Origin: UBA6016 sp041915365
GTDB lineage: Bacteria > Campylobacterota > Campylobacteria > Campylobacterales > UBA6016
DNA length: 64,000 bases
Assembly (NCBI GenBank): GCA_041915365.1
Contig: JAYSBP010000001.1
Location: 62,001-126,000 of the forward strand
Direction of reading: 5' to 3'
Part shown: in pieces, positions 52,874 to 61,151 of the stretch
Layout of the letters: the number at the start of each line of letters is the position of its first letter
How positions within the stretch are numbered: the first letter of the stretch is position 1
The notes under the pieces: generated by a model
Databases searched by the model: none
What the model was told of the DNA's origin: nothing
Seen by the model: the letters and a program-made list of their open reading frames with translations, nothing else
Position numbers and translations under genes: made by a program

Positions 52874-53368
52874 ATGAGTGACAAACTTCAAGACGTAATA
52901 AAAAAACAGCAAAAACAAAAAGTCCAGCCGCTAAAAAAAGACGAAGACACACTTCAAGTTGTCGGCTTTAATGTCGGCGATGAGGAGTTTGCGGTTTCTA
53001 TATTGAATATTCAAGAAATAATAAAACCGATAGACTACACAAGGGTTCCAGGTACTCCTGGGTATGTACTCGGCGTGTTCAACCTAAGGGGTAACGTATT
53101 GCCGCTTATCAGCCTAAGACTAAAATTTGGCCTTCCGTTTGCGAGATATAGCGAAGATACAAGATTCATAGTCGTAAAAAACGGTACGCAAACTGTAGGC
53201 TTCGTGATAGACAAGCTAACGCAAGCATTTATTCTCAAAGAATCAGAGATAGACCATACTCTTGATATGCAAAGCGAACAAGAGGGACTTATCTATGGTA
53301 TCGGCAAAAGGGAAGATAGAATCATTACGATTCTAAAAGCTGAGGGGCTACTAAAAAGGGAGTTCTAA
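52874..53368 (+). CDS. cheW: CheW, chemotaxis coupling protein
   Basis: Adapter joining chemoreceptors and CheA. The 164 residues have VVGFNVGDEEFAVSILNIQEI, RVPGTPGYVLGVFNLRGNVLPLISL and VDKLTQAF-type blocks of the CheW fold; a short Lys/Gln-rich N-terminus precedes it. Last gene of the che operon, followed by a hairpin terminator. Confidence 0.95.
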   Translation: MSDKLQDVIKKQQKQKVQPLKKDEDTLQVVGFNVGDEEFAVSILNIQEIIKPIDYTRVPGTPGYVLGVFNLRGNVLPLISLRLKFGLPFARYSEDTRFIVVKNGTQTVGFVIDKLTQAFILKESEIDHTLDMQSEQEGLIYGIGKREDRIITILKAEGLLKREF

Positions 53369-53374
53369 TCCACA

Positions 53375-53396
53375 GGCGGGCACTCCCCGCCACTAT
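53375..53396 (+). terminator. Terminator between cheW and the convergent metF-like gene
   Basis: GGCGGG (53375-53380) and CCCGCC (53386-53391) form a 6-bp GC-only stem with a five-base loop; a weak T-rich stretch follows on the plus strand. Confidence 0.55.
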
Positions 53397-53398
53397 TT

Positions 53399-54307
53399 CT
53401 ACGAAAGCAATTCATCCAACATCGAAAACTTATTCGCACACATTAGATGTATTCTAGGATTTATCTTTTTTACTTTTTTGTATATATCTACCGATAGCTC
53501 CATTCCAACTTTATATTCCTCCTCGGAAGATATTTTTGAGGCCTTAACAAGCGCATCTATAAAACTCTCCGGCACATAAATACCCGGCACATGGGAATAT
53601 AAAAATTGAGCTGTTTTGAGGCTAACTATCGGGAAAACACCAAAAATAAGTTTTGCGTTTTTTCGCTCATCATTAAACTCACCTCTAACCTCATCAAATG
53701 TTCCTAGCAATTTTAACGCTATATCCTCATCAAAAACAGGTTGCGTGATAATCCCGCAGCTATAGTTTTCTATCTTTTTGTGTAGCTTTTTTTTAATATT
53801 TGAAAAACTCTTCGCATAGGAATTGGTCACGCTAAAGGCATACATCTTTTGCGGTTTTGGAGTTATCGCTTTACCGCCAAAATCAACACCCTCGTTAAAA
53901 AGCCTCACTGCGTGAAGTAGCTGCGTGCTATCACACTCAAAAACCCCTTTTACATTCGGCTGATCAGATAGTCTTGCCGGATCTCCCGTGAGCGCAAGCA
54001 CGGAGTGTACGCCAAAGTCATTAAGCCCAAGAAGTTCTGACTGCATCGCAAGTTTATTTTTGTCTCTCATTGACACGGTGCAAATAACTGGCTTTTGTAA
54101 CTCGTTTTGTGCTTTTACAGAGGCTAACACGCTAGAGTATTTTAGTTTTGCAAGTGGGTTGTCAGTTATTGTCAGCCCGTCAATTTTTGAAAGACTTTTT
54201 ACGCATTTTACCGCCTCTAGTGTTTTTGAAAAATCAGGAGATTTGGGCGGTGTAATTTCAAGCGTCAAAAGCCCAGAATCTAGCTTTTCAATCATTGTCT
54301 TAGTCAT
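53399..54307 (-). CDS. metF: Methylenetetrahydrofolate reductase family protein
   Basis: A 302-residue TIM-barrel flavoprotein of the MTHFR family. N-terminal LEITPPKSPDF (the catalytic Glu of MetF lies in the usual EISPP-like segment), a middle LALTGDPARLSDQP and a later IITQPVFD correspond to MetF blocks (LxGDP and TQFFFD). The likely reaction is 5,10-methylene-THF to 5-methyl-THF for methionine synthesis. Divergence from canonical MetF is considerable, so a paralogue of different role is possible. Confidence 0.75.
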   Translation of the reverse strand: MTKTMIEKLDSGLLTLEITPPKSPDFSKTLEAVKCVKSLSKIDGLTITDNPLAKLKYSSVLASVKAQNELQKPVICTVSMRDKNKLAMQSELLGLNDFGVHSVLALTGDPARLSDQPNVKGVFECDSTQLLHAVRLFNEGVDFGGKAITPKPQKMYAFSVTNSYAKSFSNIKKKLHKKIENYSCGIITQPVFDEDIALKLLGTFDEVRGEFNDERKNAKLIFGVFPIVSLKTAQFLYSHVPGIYVPESFIDALVKASKISSEEEYKVGMELSVDIYKKVKKINPRIHLMCANKFSMLDELLS

Positions 54308-54364
54308 AAATTCTCTTTAAATCTTATATCTTATGTGGATTTTAAAATAAAAGTCCTAAAAGGC

Positions 54365-54370
54365 TAAAAT
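54365..54370 (+). promoter_or_regulatory. Probable -10 of serB-ubiE-xseA
   Basis: TAAAAT, 27 bases before the TTG start of serB, with GAAGG as ribosome binding site between. Confidence 0.4.
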
Positions 54371-54397
54371 ACCCGAAAACATTTGAAGGTATAGGGT

Positions 54398-55018
54398 TTG
54401 AAGCTTTGCGTATTTGATTTTGACTCCACACTAATGGATGGGGAAACTATAGATATCTTGGCATCTTTGGCCGGATGTGAGTCCGAGGTATCAAAGATTA
54501 CAGAGGCCGCAATGGCAGGGGAACTTGATTTTTTTGAGAGCCTTACTCGTAGGGTTGCATTTTTAAAGGGTGTCGACGCTGCGAAAGCAAAAGACACATG
54601 TGCAAACCTACCTTTTATCAATGGGGCAACTGACATTATCAAGACGTTAAAATTAAACGACTACAAAGTCGTCGTGTTTTCTGGCGGCTTTAGTATTGGC
54701 ACATCACCGGCTAGAGAAAAGCTGGGGTTTGATATGGACTTTTCAAACAAATTGCACGAAAAAGATGGACTCCTAACAGGGCTAGTCGGAGGGGAAATGA
54801 TGTATTCCGACTCAAAAGGATTAATGATGCAAAAACTCCAAACCCTCCTTAACGTATCAGCAGAAAATACAATAGCCGTAGGAGATGGTGCAAATGACGC
54901 TTCAATGTTTGCCTATGCCGCCAAAAAAATAGCTTTTTGCGCAAAACCAAAACTAAAAGAGCTAGCAAATATCGTTATAGACACGAAAGACCTAAGAGAG
55001 ATAGAGAAATATATATGA
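54398..55018 (+). CDS. serB: SerB, phosphoserine phosphatase
   Basis: HAD-family enzyme making L-serine from phosphoserine. The 206 residues carry motif I DFDSTLMDGE (about 5-14), motif II VFSGGF and motif III with GDGANDASM. TTG is the start, after GAAGG. It lacks the N-terminal ACT domain of larger SerB forms. The stop overlaps the ubiE start (ATGA). Confidence 0.93.
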   Translation: MKLCVFDFDSTLMDGETIDILASLAGCESEVSKITEAAMAGELDFFESLTRRVAFLKGVDAAKAKDTCANLPFINGATDIIKTLKLNDYKVVVFSGGFSIGTSPAREKLGFDMDFSNKLHEKDGLLTGLVGGEMMYSDSKGLMMQKLQTLLNVSAENTIAVGDGANDASMFAYAAKKIAFCAKPKLKELANIVIDTKDLREIEKYI

Positions 55019-55713
55019 ACGAAAAACAGCAAACCATAGTCGGCATGTTCGATAAGATAGCGCCGACATACGACATCGCAAACCGCATTCTCAGCTTTGG
55101 CACCGACATTAGCTGGCGAAAAGAGGGAATCAAAAAAGCTCTCGAGCTTGGAAACTCTAAAAACCCACAGATACTAGACGTAGCTACAGGAACCGGCGAT
55201 ATGCTCATCTTTTGGCAAAAAGCTGTAGAAGGCGATGCTTTCTACGCAGGCGTGGACCCGTCTGTCGGTATGCTTGAAGTGGCAAAACAAAAGGTATCAT
55301 TTGCCAAGTTTCACGAAGGATACGCCCAAAAGCTTCCATTTGAAGATGCAAGATTCGACTTTTTGTCTATCTCTTACGGTTTTAGAAACGTGACCGAAAA
55401 AGAAGAAGCGGTAGTAGAGTTTGCAAGAGTGCTAAAAAATGGCGGCAGACTGCTAATACTGGAATTTGCAAAAAATGAGTCAAAAAACCCTTTTCGAATA
55501 GCGGCGCAGTGGTACGTCAAAAAAGTACTTCCGTGGCTCGGCGGCTTAATTAGCGGCAATCTCTCGGCTTATAGATACTTGCCAAACTCCATAGAGGGGT
55601 TTTTAACAAGAGCTGAAATAGTCGCAATGCTTGAGCGAAATGGATTTGAGGCAGAAGTGGCAAAAGATTTTAGCTTTGGTGTAAGCTCTCTGATTATCGC
55701 TAGAAAAAAATGA
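55015..55713 (+). CDS. ubiE: UbiE/MenG, demethylmenaquinone methyltransferase
   Basis: SAM-dependent C-methylation of demethylmenaquinone. The 232 residues have MFDKIAPTYDIANRILSFG, motif I DVATGTGDM and SYGFRNV plus LEFAKNESKNPF, UbiE signatures. ATG 55015 overlaps the serB stop; the longer frame back to 54937 is Lys/Arg-rich and lies inside serB. Agrees with the menaquinone route implied by the aminofutalosine deaminase downstream. Confidence 0.93.
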   Translation: MNEKQQTIVGMFDKIAPTYDIANRILSFGTDISWRKEGIKKALELGNSKNPQILDVATGTGDMLIFWQKAVEGDAFYAGVDPSVGMLEVAKQKVSFAKFHEGYAQKLPFEDARFDFLSISYGFRNVTEKEEAVVEFARVLKNGGRLLILEFAKNESKNPFRIAAQWYVKKVLPWLGGLISGNLSAYRYLPNSIEGFLTRAEIVAMLERNGFEAEVAKDFSFGVSSLIIARKK

Positions 55714-56894
55714 CAAAACTCACCGTTGGAGAGTTAAATCGCCAAATAAAAACCGTTTTAGAGTCACATTTTTCCCTTCTGTACGTCTGCGGCGAGATTT
55801 CAAATCTTGTCGTTCACACATCTGGTCATATATATTTTTCACTCAAAGACTCTGAAAGCACAATAAGAGCCGTATTATTCAAAGGTAATGCCCAAAAATT
55901 AAAATTCAAATTAGAAAACGGGCAAAAAGTCATTTTGGAGTGCGGGCTTAGCATATACCCGCCACGAGGCGAATACCAGCTAATGGTCTCATCGGTAACA
56001 CCAGATGGGCAAGGGTCGCTAGCGGTGGCGCTTGAACAGCTCAAAAAAAAGCTCAGCGCAAAGGGATATTTTGAACCAAGTATCAAAAAGTCACTCACGA
56101 AATTTCCCAAAAGAGTAGCCCTAGTCACGTCGGCCACCGGTGCAGCTATCCAAGATATGCGGCACGTAGCAGAAAAGAGATGGCAGTTAACAAATTTCAC
56201 CCTTTTTAATACACTAGTCCAAGGTGAAACCGCAGCACCTCAAATAGCAGATAATATTTCGCTTGCGGACGGTATGGGCTTTGACGTAATAGTGGTTGCA
56301 AGGGGTGGTGGAAGTATTGAGGATTTGTGGGCCTTTAACGAAGAGGTGGTGGCTGATGCCATATATAAAGCAAAAACACCGATAATAACAGGGATAGGGC
56401 ACGAAATAGACTTTACCATAGCCGATTTGGTAGCTGACGTCAGAGCCCCTACCCCATCGGCTGCTATAGAGAGATTATTGCCTGACAAAAATGAAGTTGT
56501 CATAATGCTTGACTCAATGCAAGATATGTATGGCAATGTCTTGTCGCAAATAATCGCAAAAAAAGAACTCTCCATAAAACACACAAAAGACCTTTTCACA
56601 TCCTCATCGCCGCAAGCCAAACTCTCTTTTGCCATAGCGCAAATAGACGTTTACGCAAAAAACTTTGAAAATGCTATAAGCAACGTAATTAGTGCAAAAT
56701 CAGGAGCAATGACAATCCTCAAAAGCTCGCTTGAAGCCAAAGAGCCGACAAAGACATTTGACGCATCGCTTGCAATGGTAGTAAAAAATGGTAAAAAAAG
56801 CAGTTTAAAAGAGCTTAGAGATAATGAAGAATTTGAACTTCAAAGCAAAGACACAGTCGTCACCGCAAAGGTAACGACAAAAAGAGAAATCTAG
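55710..56894 (+). CDS. xseA: XseA, exodeoxyribonuclease VII large subunit
   Basis: Large subunit of ExoVII, degrading single-stranded DNA. The OB-fold start (LTVGELNRQIKTVLESHF, then VCGEISNL) and the core VTSATGAAIQDM, ARGGGSIEDLWAFN and GIGHEIDFTIADLVADVRAPTPSAA are classic. 394 residues, slightly short of the E. coli protein, with a shortened coiled-coil region. It overlaps the convergent sppA end by four bases. Confidence 0.95.
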   Translation: MTKLTVGELNRQIKTVLESHFSLLYVCGEISNLVVHTSGHIYFSLKDSESTIRAVLFKGNAQKLKFKLENGQKVILECGLSIYPPRGEYQLMVSSVTPDGQGSLAVALEQLKKKLSAKGYFEPSIKKSLTKFPKRVALVTSATGAAIQDMRHVAEKRWQLTNFTLFNTLVQGETAAPQIADNISLADGMGFDVIVVARGGGSIEDLWAFNEEVVADAIYKAKTPIITGIGHEIDFTIADLVADVRAPTPSAAIERLLPDKNEVVIMLDSMQDMYGNVLSQIIAKKELSIKHTKDLFTSSSPQAKLSFAIAQIDVYAKNFENAISNVISAKSGAMTILKSSLEAKEPTKTFDASLAMVVKNGKKSSLKELRDNEEFELQSKDTVVTAKVTTKREI

Positions 56895-57760
56895 TACGCT
56901 TTTAGTCCGCTAAAATTAACGGCTAATTTTGAGGCTGTCTCGGTAACCAGTCTCTCCAAAAACTGATTCATTTTCGTCTTCTCCAGCCATACTGGGTCTT
57001 TTACGGCCGCTAGCTTTGCAAGCTCAGCCTCAGCCTCATATCTAGTTCCCAGAGCATCTATTAGCCCTGCTTGTTTTGCTATTCTAGCCGTAAAAACTTG
57101 CGCATTTGCAAATGAATTTGTCTTATTAACGTCTAATTTTCTAGCACTTGCCACATCTTCAGTAAACATAGCATATGTGTCATCAATAAGTGCTTCTATA
57201 TGCTGTTTCTCTTTTGGCGTCCACTTGCGAAACATAGTTCCAGCCTCTTTGTACTCCCCCGCTTTTATAACTTGGCTCTCTACGCCTAGTTTCTTCATAA
57301 GCCCCTCGACGTTCGCCCCTTCAAAAAGTACGCCGATAGAGCCTACCGTACTACCTGGATTTGCTATTATCTTGTTTGACCAGATGGACGCATAGTAGCT
57401 CCCGCTAGCCATCGTACCTGCGGCGTATGTTACGACAGGCATTTTGGCTCTTATTCTTTTGATAGTTAGAGCCATCTCAACCGATGGAGCTACGGCACCT
57501 CCAGGAGAGTCTACGATGATTAGCATCCCTCTTACTTTTGCGTCTTCAGCCTCTTTTACATCTTCCAAAAACTTATCGGCAGACATTATCGGACCGCTAA
57601 TATATATTTTTGCGAGGTTTGGCTGCTTGATTTTATCCTCCGAAGACGAATAAAATACAAAAAACAATATCAAAAGAAACAACAAAGCCTTGAAGTTGTT
57701 TTGGATAAAGCCTATCGGAGCCGTTATCGGCCACAAAACTCTTTTTATCAAATCACCCAT
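56891..57760 (-). CDS. sppA: SppA, signal peptide peptidase (short form)
   Basis: Membrane-anchored serine protease that clears cleaved signal peptides. The 289 residues have one N-terminal helix (about 20-42), VDSPGGAVAPS, the nucleophile Ser in MASGSYYASIW and the catalytic Lys in the following region, as in the single-domain Gram-positive-type SppA. Last gene of a two-gene minus operon, overlapping the deaminase gene by eight bases. Confidence 0.93.
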   Translation of the reverse strand: MGDLIKRVLWPITAPIGFIQNNFKALLFLLILFFVFYSSSEDKIKQPNLAKIYISGPIMSADKFLEDVKEAEDAKVRGMLIIVDSPGGAVAPSVEMALTIKRIRAKMPVVTYAAGTMASGSYYASIWSNKIIANPGSTVGSIGVLFEGANVEGLMKKLGVESQVIKAGEYKEAGTMFRKWTPKEKQHIEALIDDTYAMFTEDVASARKLDVNKTNSFANAQVFTARIAKQAGLIDALGTRYEAEAELAKLAAVKDPVWLEKTKMNQFLERLVTETASKLAVNFSGLKAY

Positions 57761-58991
57761 TTATCTCAACTCCATTTAGTATTAGTTTTTCTACGCCTTG
57801 AGTGTGCAATATCACTTGAAGAGGGAGATGCTCATCCTCACTGACCCCACCCGGTAATCTAAAAGCTATCAAATCGGCGTCTCTTCCGACTTCTAGTTTT
57901 CCGCTGTTTAGCCCAAGAGCCTTTGCGGCGTTGATAGTGACGCTCTTTAGGAGGTCGTACGGTAACACCCTAAGACTAAGGTCTGTATAGCCAAATATGG
58001 CATTTCTAAGCTCATTCCAAATGTTAAGCGAGTAGTTCGAACTAAGTCCGTCTGTGGCGGTTATGTACTCTATCCCCATATTTTTTGCGGTTTCGACATC
58101 GAGGAGCTTCATCCCTAGCAACCTATTGGATGTCGGACAATGAACCACGAAAGCACCGTCATTTCTGATAGCCTCGAACTCTGCCTCATTTGCATGCGTG
58201 CAATGTATAAAGATAGCGTCAAGCCCAGATAGCTTCGCCAAAAACTCATCAGGTCTTATAAAACTTCTTTCAAGCCCAAAAAACGCTTTGAAAAAAGCTT
58301 TGAATTCACCCCTATTTTTGTCCAGCCAAAATCTCTCGGCTTTACTCTCCATAAAATGAGAACATATTTTTAGAGAATTGTCTTTGGCGAAAGAGACGGC
58401 AAAATCCATAATGCTTCTGCAAGACGAATAAGCCGAATGAAGTGAGACAGCCGGCCTAAAATTCTCGGATGCATATCTTTTTGTAATCTCAAAACGTCTA
58501 ATAAAATCGGCTTTTATATCCTCGCCCCTCTCTTCGCTAGTCCCTAAAATCTCGTTAAAAAGGGTAACTTTCAGACCGCTAGAAGCTAGCATCTCGATGT
58601 CTTTACCAAAAGAGCTTATTGCGCCTATTGTGCCGACTCCGCTTTGTTTCATTTGAGCCAAAGCGTCTTGCATAGCCGATGAGAGCTCTTCTTCACTCGT
58701 TAAATCTTTGTTTTCAATGACGCTAGTCAGCCACTCTATAAAGTTGCCGTAATGAAGCGTGGTTTTGTTTTTGCTAAATTCTAAGTGGACGTGAGTATTG
58801 ATGAGCGAGGGCATAACAACCGAGTTTTCACCAAGGTAGGTAAAATCTGCATTTGGATATTTGGAACGGGCTAGCTCTTTGTCGAAGCTTATATCTACAA
58901 TTGTTGAGCCATCGAACAATACGGCTCCGTTTCTTATGATTTTATTACTCTCATCCATTGTCAGCAGATAATCAGCCGCCAAAATTCTCAT
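57753..58991 (-). CDS. mqnX: Aminofutalosine deaminase-family amidohydrolase
   Basis: Metal-dependent amidohydrolase of 412 residues with the HxH pair in INTHVHLEF (about 66-74), His in SLHSAYS, IHCTHAN and the metal Asp in TATDGLSSN. The orthologous position next to sppA and aroQ in C. jejuni (Cj0067) is held by the aminofutalosine deaminase of the futalosine menaquinone pathway. ATG 58991 is chosen over TTG 58994. GGTAG lies upstream. Confidence 0.82.
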   Translation of the reverse strand: MRILAADYLLTMDESNKIIRNGAVLFDGSTIVDISFDKELARSKYPNADFTYLGENSVVMPSLINTHVHLEFSKNKTTLHYGNFIEWLTSVIENKDLTSEEELSSAMQDALAQMKQSGVGTIGAISSFGKDIEMLASSGLKVTLFNEILGTSEERGEDIKADFIRRFEITKRYASENFRPAVSLHSAYSSCRSIMDFAVSFAKDNSLKICSHFMESKAERFWLDKNRGEFKAFFKAFFGLERSFIRPDEFLAKLSGLDAIFIHCTHANEAEFEAIRNDGAFVVHCPTSNRLLGMKLLDVETAKNMGIEYITATDGLSSNYSLNIWNELRNAIFGYTDLSLRVLPYDLLKSVTINAAKALGLNSGKLEVGRDADLIAFRLPGGVSEDEHLPLQVILHTQGVEKLILNGVEING

Positions 58992-59055
58992 CAAATCTAC
59001 CTAAGTGCTTAAAGTATCGTGATTTTAGCCAAGTTCCCGTTTAGAAACAATTAAG

Positions 59056-59097
59056 ACGGTTTGGCAACCGTTAATTTTCGGTTGTTGTTGATATAAT
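59056..59097 (+). promoter_or_regulatory. aroQ promoter with upstream palindrome
   Basis: ACGGTT (59056-59061) and AACCGT (59066-59071) form a perfect 6-bp palindrome around TGGC; a further CGGTT at 59079-59083 can pair with AACCG instead. TATAAT at 59092-59097 is the -10. The palindrome is at about -48 to -33 from the predicted start, a likely regulator site. Confidence 0.5.
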
Positions 59098-59133
59098 CTA
59101 GTCGATAATTTTACACAAAACAAGGAAATCCGA

Positions 59134-59610
59134 ATGAAGATAGTCGTTATCCAAGGTCCAAACATCAATTTGCTAGGCGTAAGAGAGCCACACATCTACG
59201 GACCTATGAGAATGGAAGACATACACGAAAATATGAGAACTTTTGCGTCGCAAAACGACATAGAACTAGAATTTTTCCAAAGCAATCTTGAGGGTGAAAT
59301 CGTAGATAGAATCCAAGAGTGTATGGGAAATACGGATGCGATAGTTATAAATCCTGCGGCGTACACACACACTTCAATAGCCATTAGAGACGCCATACTA
59401 TCTGTCGGTGTACCTACGATAGAAACACACATATCAAACCCTGCTAGACGTGAAGATTTTAGACATGTATCCATGGTTGCAGCGGCTTGCCACGGTACTA
59501 TCGCCGGATTTGGCCCCTTCTCATATCACCTTGCGCTAATAGCCGCAATTCAAATATCAAACGAAGTGAAAGCTATAGCCGACGCTCAATCAAAAGTACA
59601 ACAAGCATAA
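59134..59610 (+). CDS. aroQ: AroQ, type II 3-dehydroquinate dehydratase
   Basis: Shikimate pathway step three, a dodecameric enzyme. The 158 residues have QGPNINLLGVREPHIYG (catalytic Arg and Tyr, about 8-24), NPAAYTHTS and HISNPARREDFRH (catalytic His). AAGGAAA precedes the ATG. First gene of the run to fliA. Confidence 0.96.
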   Translation: MKIVVIQGPNINLLGVREPHIYGPMRMEDIHENMRTFASQNDIELEFFQSNLEGEIVDRIQECMGNTDAIVINPAAYTHTSIAIRDAILSVGVPTIETHISNPARREDFRHVSMVAAACHGTIAGFGPFSYHLALIAAIQISNEVKAIADAQSKVQQA

Positions 59611-60630
59611 ATGTTTTTTGCAACAAAAGATGAATCGGAGATTTTTTATGAAATCTCCTATTCGAACGATAATGCACTCCTCTTGACAAACGGAAATGAT
59701 AATTATCTTTTTACAGACGGCAGATACTACGAAGAGGCCAGGAGCGCCGCAAAAAACTGCGAAGTAGTACCCTCCTCATCTCTTTTTGCCTCATGCGCCA
59801 ATACGCTAAGAATACAAAAAATACAAAAACTATTTTTTGACCCAAAAAATACGAGTTATGCGGACTATAAAGCATTACAAAAACTCTCGAGTACTTTTTT
59901 GGAAGCAAAAAAAGGCGGATTAGCCAAGAAGAGAGCTGTAAAAACAGCTGACGAACTAAACAAGATAAGAATGGCCGTCAAGCTAGGGCAAAAGGGATTC
60001 AAAAAACTAGCTTCAAAGCTATGCAGCCTCAAAAAAATACCGAATGAACTATCAATAAATTACTTGGCAAAAGAGTGCTTAAGCGGCAAAGGGGGGCTAG
60101 ATTTTAGTTTTGAGCCTATCACGGCGATAGATGAAAACGCCGCAAACCCTCACGCAAGAGCTACAAATAAAGAGCTACAAAAAGACTCTCTGCTCCTTTT
60201 TGACGGCGGTGTGAAGTTTGATAGATATTGCTCGGATAGAACCAGAACTGCCCGCTTTCAAGACGGCTTTGAATTCAAAAAAAAGCAAACGTTTAAAGAC
60301 AAAAAACTACAGCACATCTACGACACAGTGTTAAGAGCACAGGAAGCAGCAATAAAGGCGGCTAGGCCAGGTATGTTGGCAAAAGAGCTTGACCTTATCG
60401 CAAGGGGAGTCATAGAAAAAGCGGGATATGGGGAGTATTTTGTTCACTCTCTTGGACACGGTGTCGGACTCGACATTCACGAATATCCGTATATTAACAG
60501 AAAATCGGAAGAAATTTTGTTGGAAAATATGGTCTTCACAATTGAGCCTGGCATATACATACCCGGTTATTACGGCGTTAGGATAGAAGATATGGTCGTT
60601 ATGGGCACTAACGGCGTGGAGGTTTTGTAA
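59611..60630 (+). CDS. M24 metallopeptidase (PepQ/PepP type)
   Basis: Cytoplasmic aminopeptidase or prolidase of 339 residues. The N-terminal creatinase domain covers 1-115, and the pita-bread domain has metal ligands in FDGGVKFDRYCSDRTRT, VHSLGHGVGLDIHE, TIEPGIYIPG and RIEDMVV. It begins directly after the aroQ stop, as in Helicobacter (aroQ-pepQ-folK). Its stop TAA overlaps the proposed AUU start of folK. Confidence 0.9.
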   Translation: MFFATKDESEIFYEISYSNDNALLLTNGNDNYLFTDGRYYEEARSAAKNCEVVPSSSLFASCANTLRIQKIQKLFFDPKNTSYADYKALQKLSSTFLEAKKGGLAKKRAVKTADELNKIRMAVKLGQKGFKKLASKLCSLKKIPNELSINYLAKECLSGKGGLDFSFEPITAIDENAANPHARATNKELQKDSLLLFDGGVKFDRYCSDRTRTARFQDGFEFKKKQTFKDKKLQHIYDTVLRAQEAAIKAARPGMLAKELDLIARGVIEKAGYGEYFVHSLGHGVGLDIHEYPYINRKSEEILLENMVFTIEPGIYIPGYYGVRIEDMVVMGTNGVEVL

Positions 60631-61151
60631 TTTTTAGAAGACTGGGGCACAAGAGAACGGAGATTGCCGAGTCGCATACAATCATACAAACGCCGCTTTT
60701 TCCAAAAAATACGCCGAGTACATCCACAAAAAAACATAAGGCGCTCATAGGAATAGGCTCAAACATAGGATACCCTATGAGAAAAATCAAAAACCTGTAT
60801 TTTGCACTTCGAAGAGATTGTCATATAGACGTATGTTTTACGTCATATATCCTAAAAAATCCTGCTTTTGGCTACAGCGAGCAACCTGATTTTTTTAACG
60901 CTATTGCTTGTATATCAACTGACTTACCGCCTTTAGGGCTACTTAGACGGCTTTTGTGGATAGAAAAACGGTTCGGTCGCAAAAGAAGTTTCAAGAATGC
61001 CCCGAGAACACTTGATTTAGACATAATTTTTTTTGAAAACTTGATAATGTATAATAAAGAACTTATCTTACCGCATCCAGAATACAAAAATAGAGCAAGT
61101 GTATTACTGCCTATGACATACAAAAGAAGTAAGCTGAAATGGAAAAAATGA
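60630..61151 (+). CDS. folK: FolK, HPPK of folate synthesis, with an inferred AUU start
   Basis: Pyrophosphorylates 6-hydroxymethyl-dihydropterin. Core motifs: GIGSNIG (residues 41-47), GYSEQPDFFNA, ERFGRKR-like EKRFGRKRS, APRTLDLDI and LPHPEYKNR. The first ATG in frame (60777) lies after the essential GSN loop and would remove 49 residues. Between the in-frame stop at 60609-60611 and 60777 there is no ATG, GTG or TTG. ATT 60630 lies seven bases after GGAGG (60618-60622), giving 173 residues with an N-terminal extension of the size seen in Helicobacter FolK. CTG 60642 is the other candidate. Confidence 0.75.
   Translation: MFRRLGHKRTEIAESHTIIQTPLFPKNTPSTSTKKHKALIGIGSNIGYPMRKIKNLYFALRRDCHIDVCFTSYILKNPAFGYSEQPDFFNAIACISTDLPPLGLLRRLLWIEKRFGRKRSFKNAPRTLDLDIIFFENLIMYNKELILPHPEYKNRASVLLPMTYKRSKLKWKK

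Noticed and set aside
54937..55014. N-terminal extension of UbiE
   Set aside because: The extra 26 residues are a Lys/Arg-rich out-of-frame reading of serB; ATG 55015 overlaps the serB stop in the usual coupled way.
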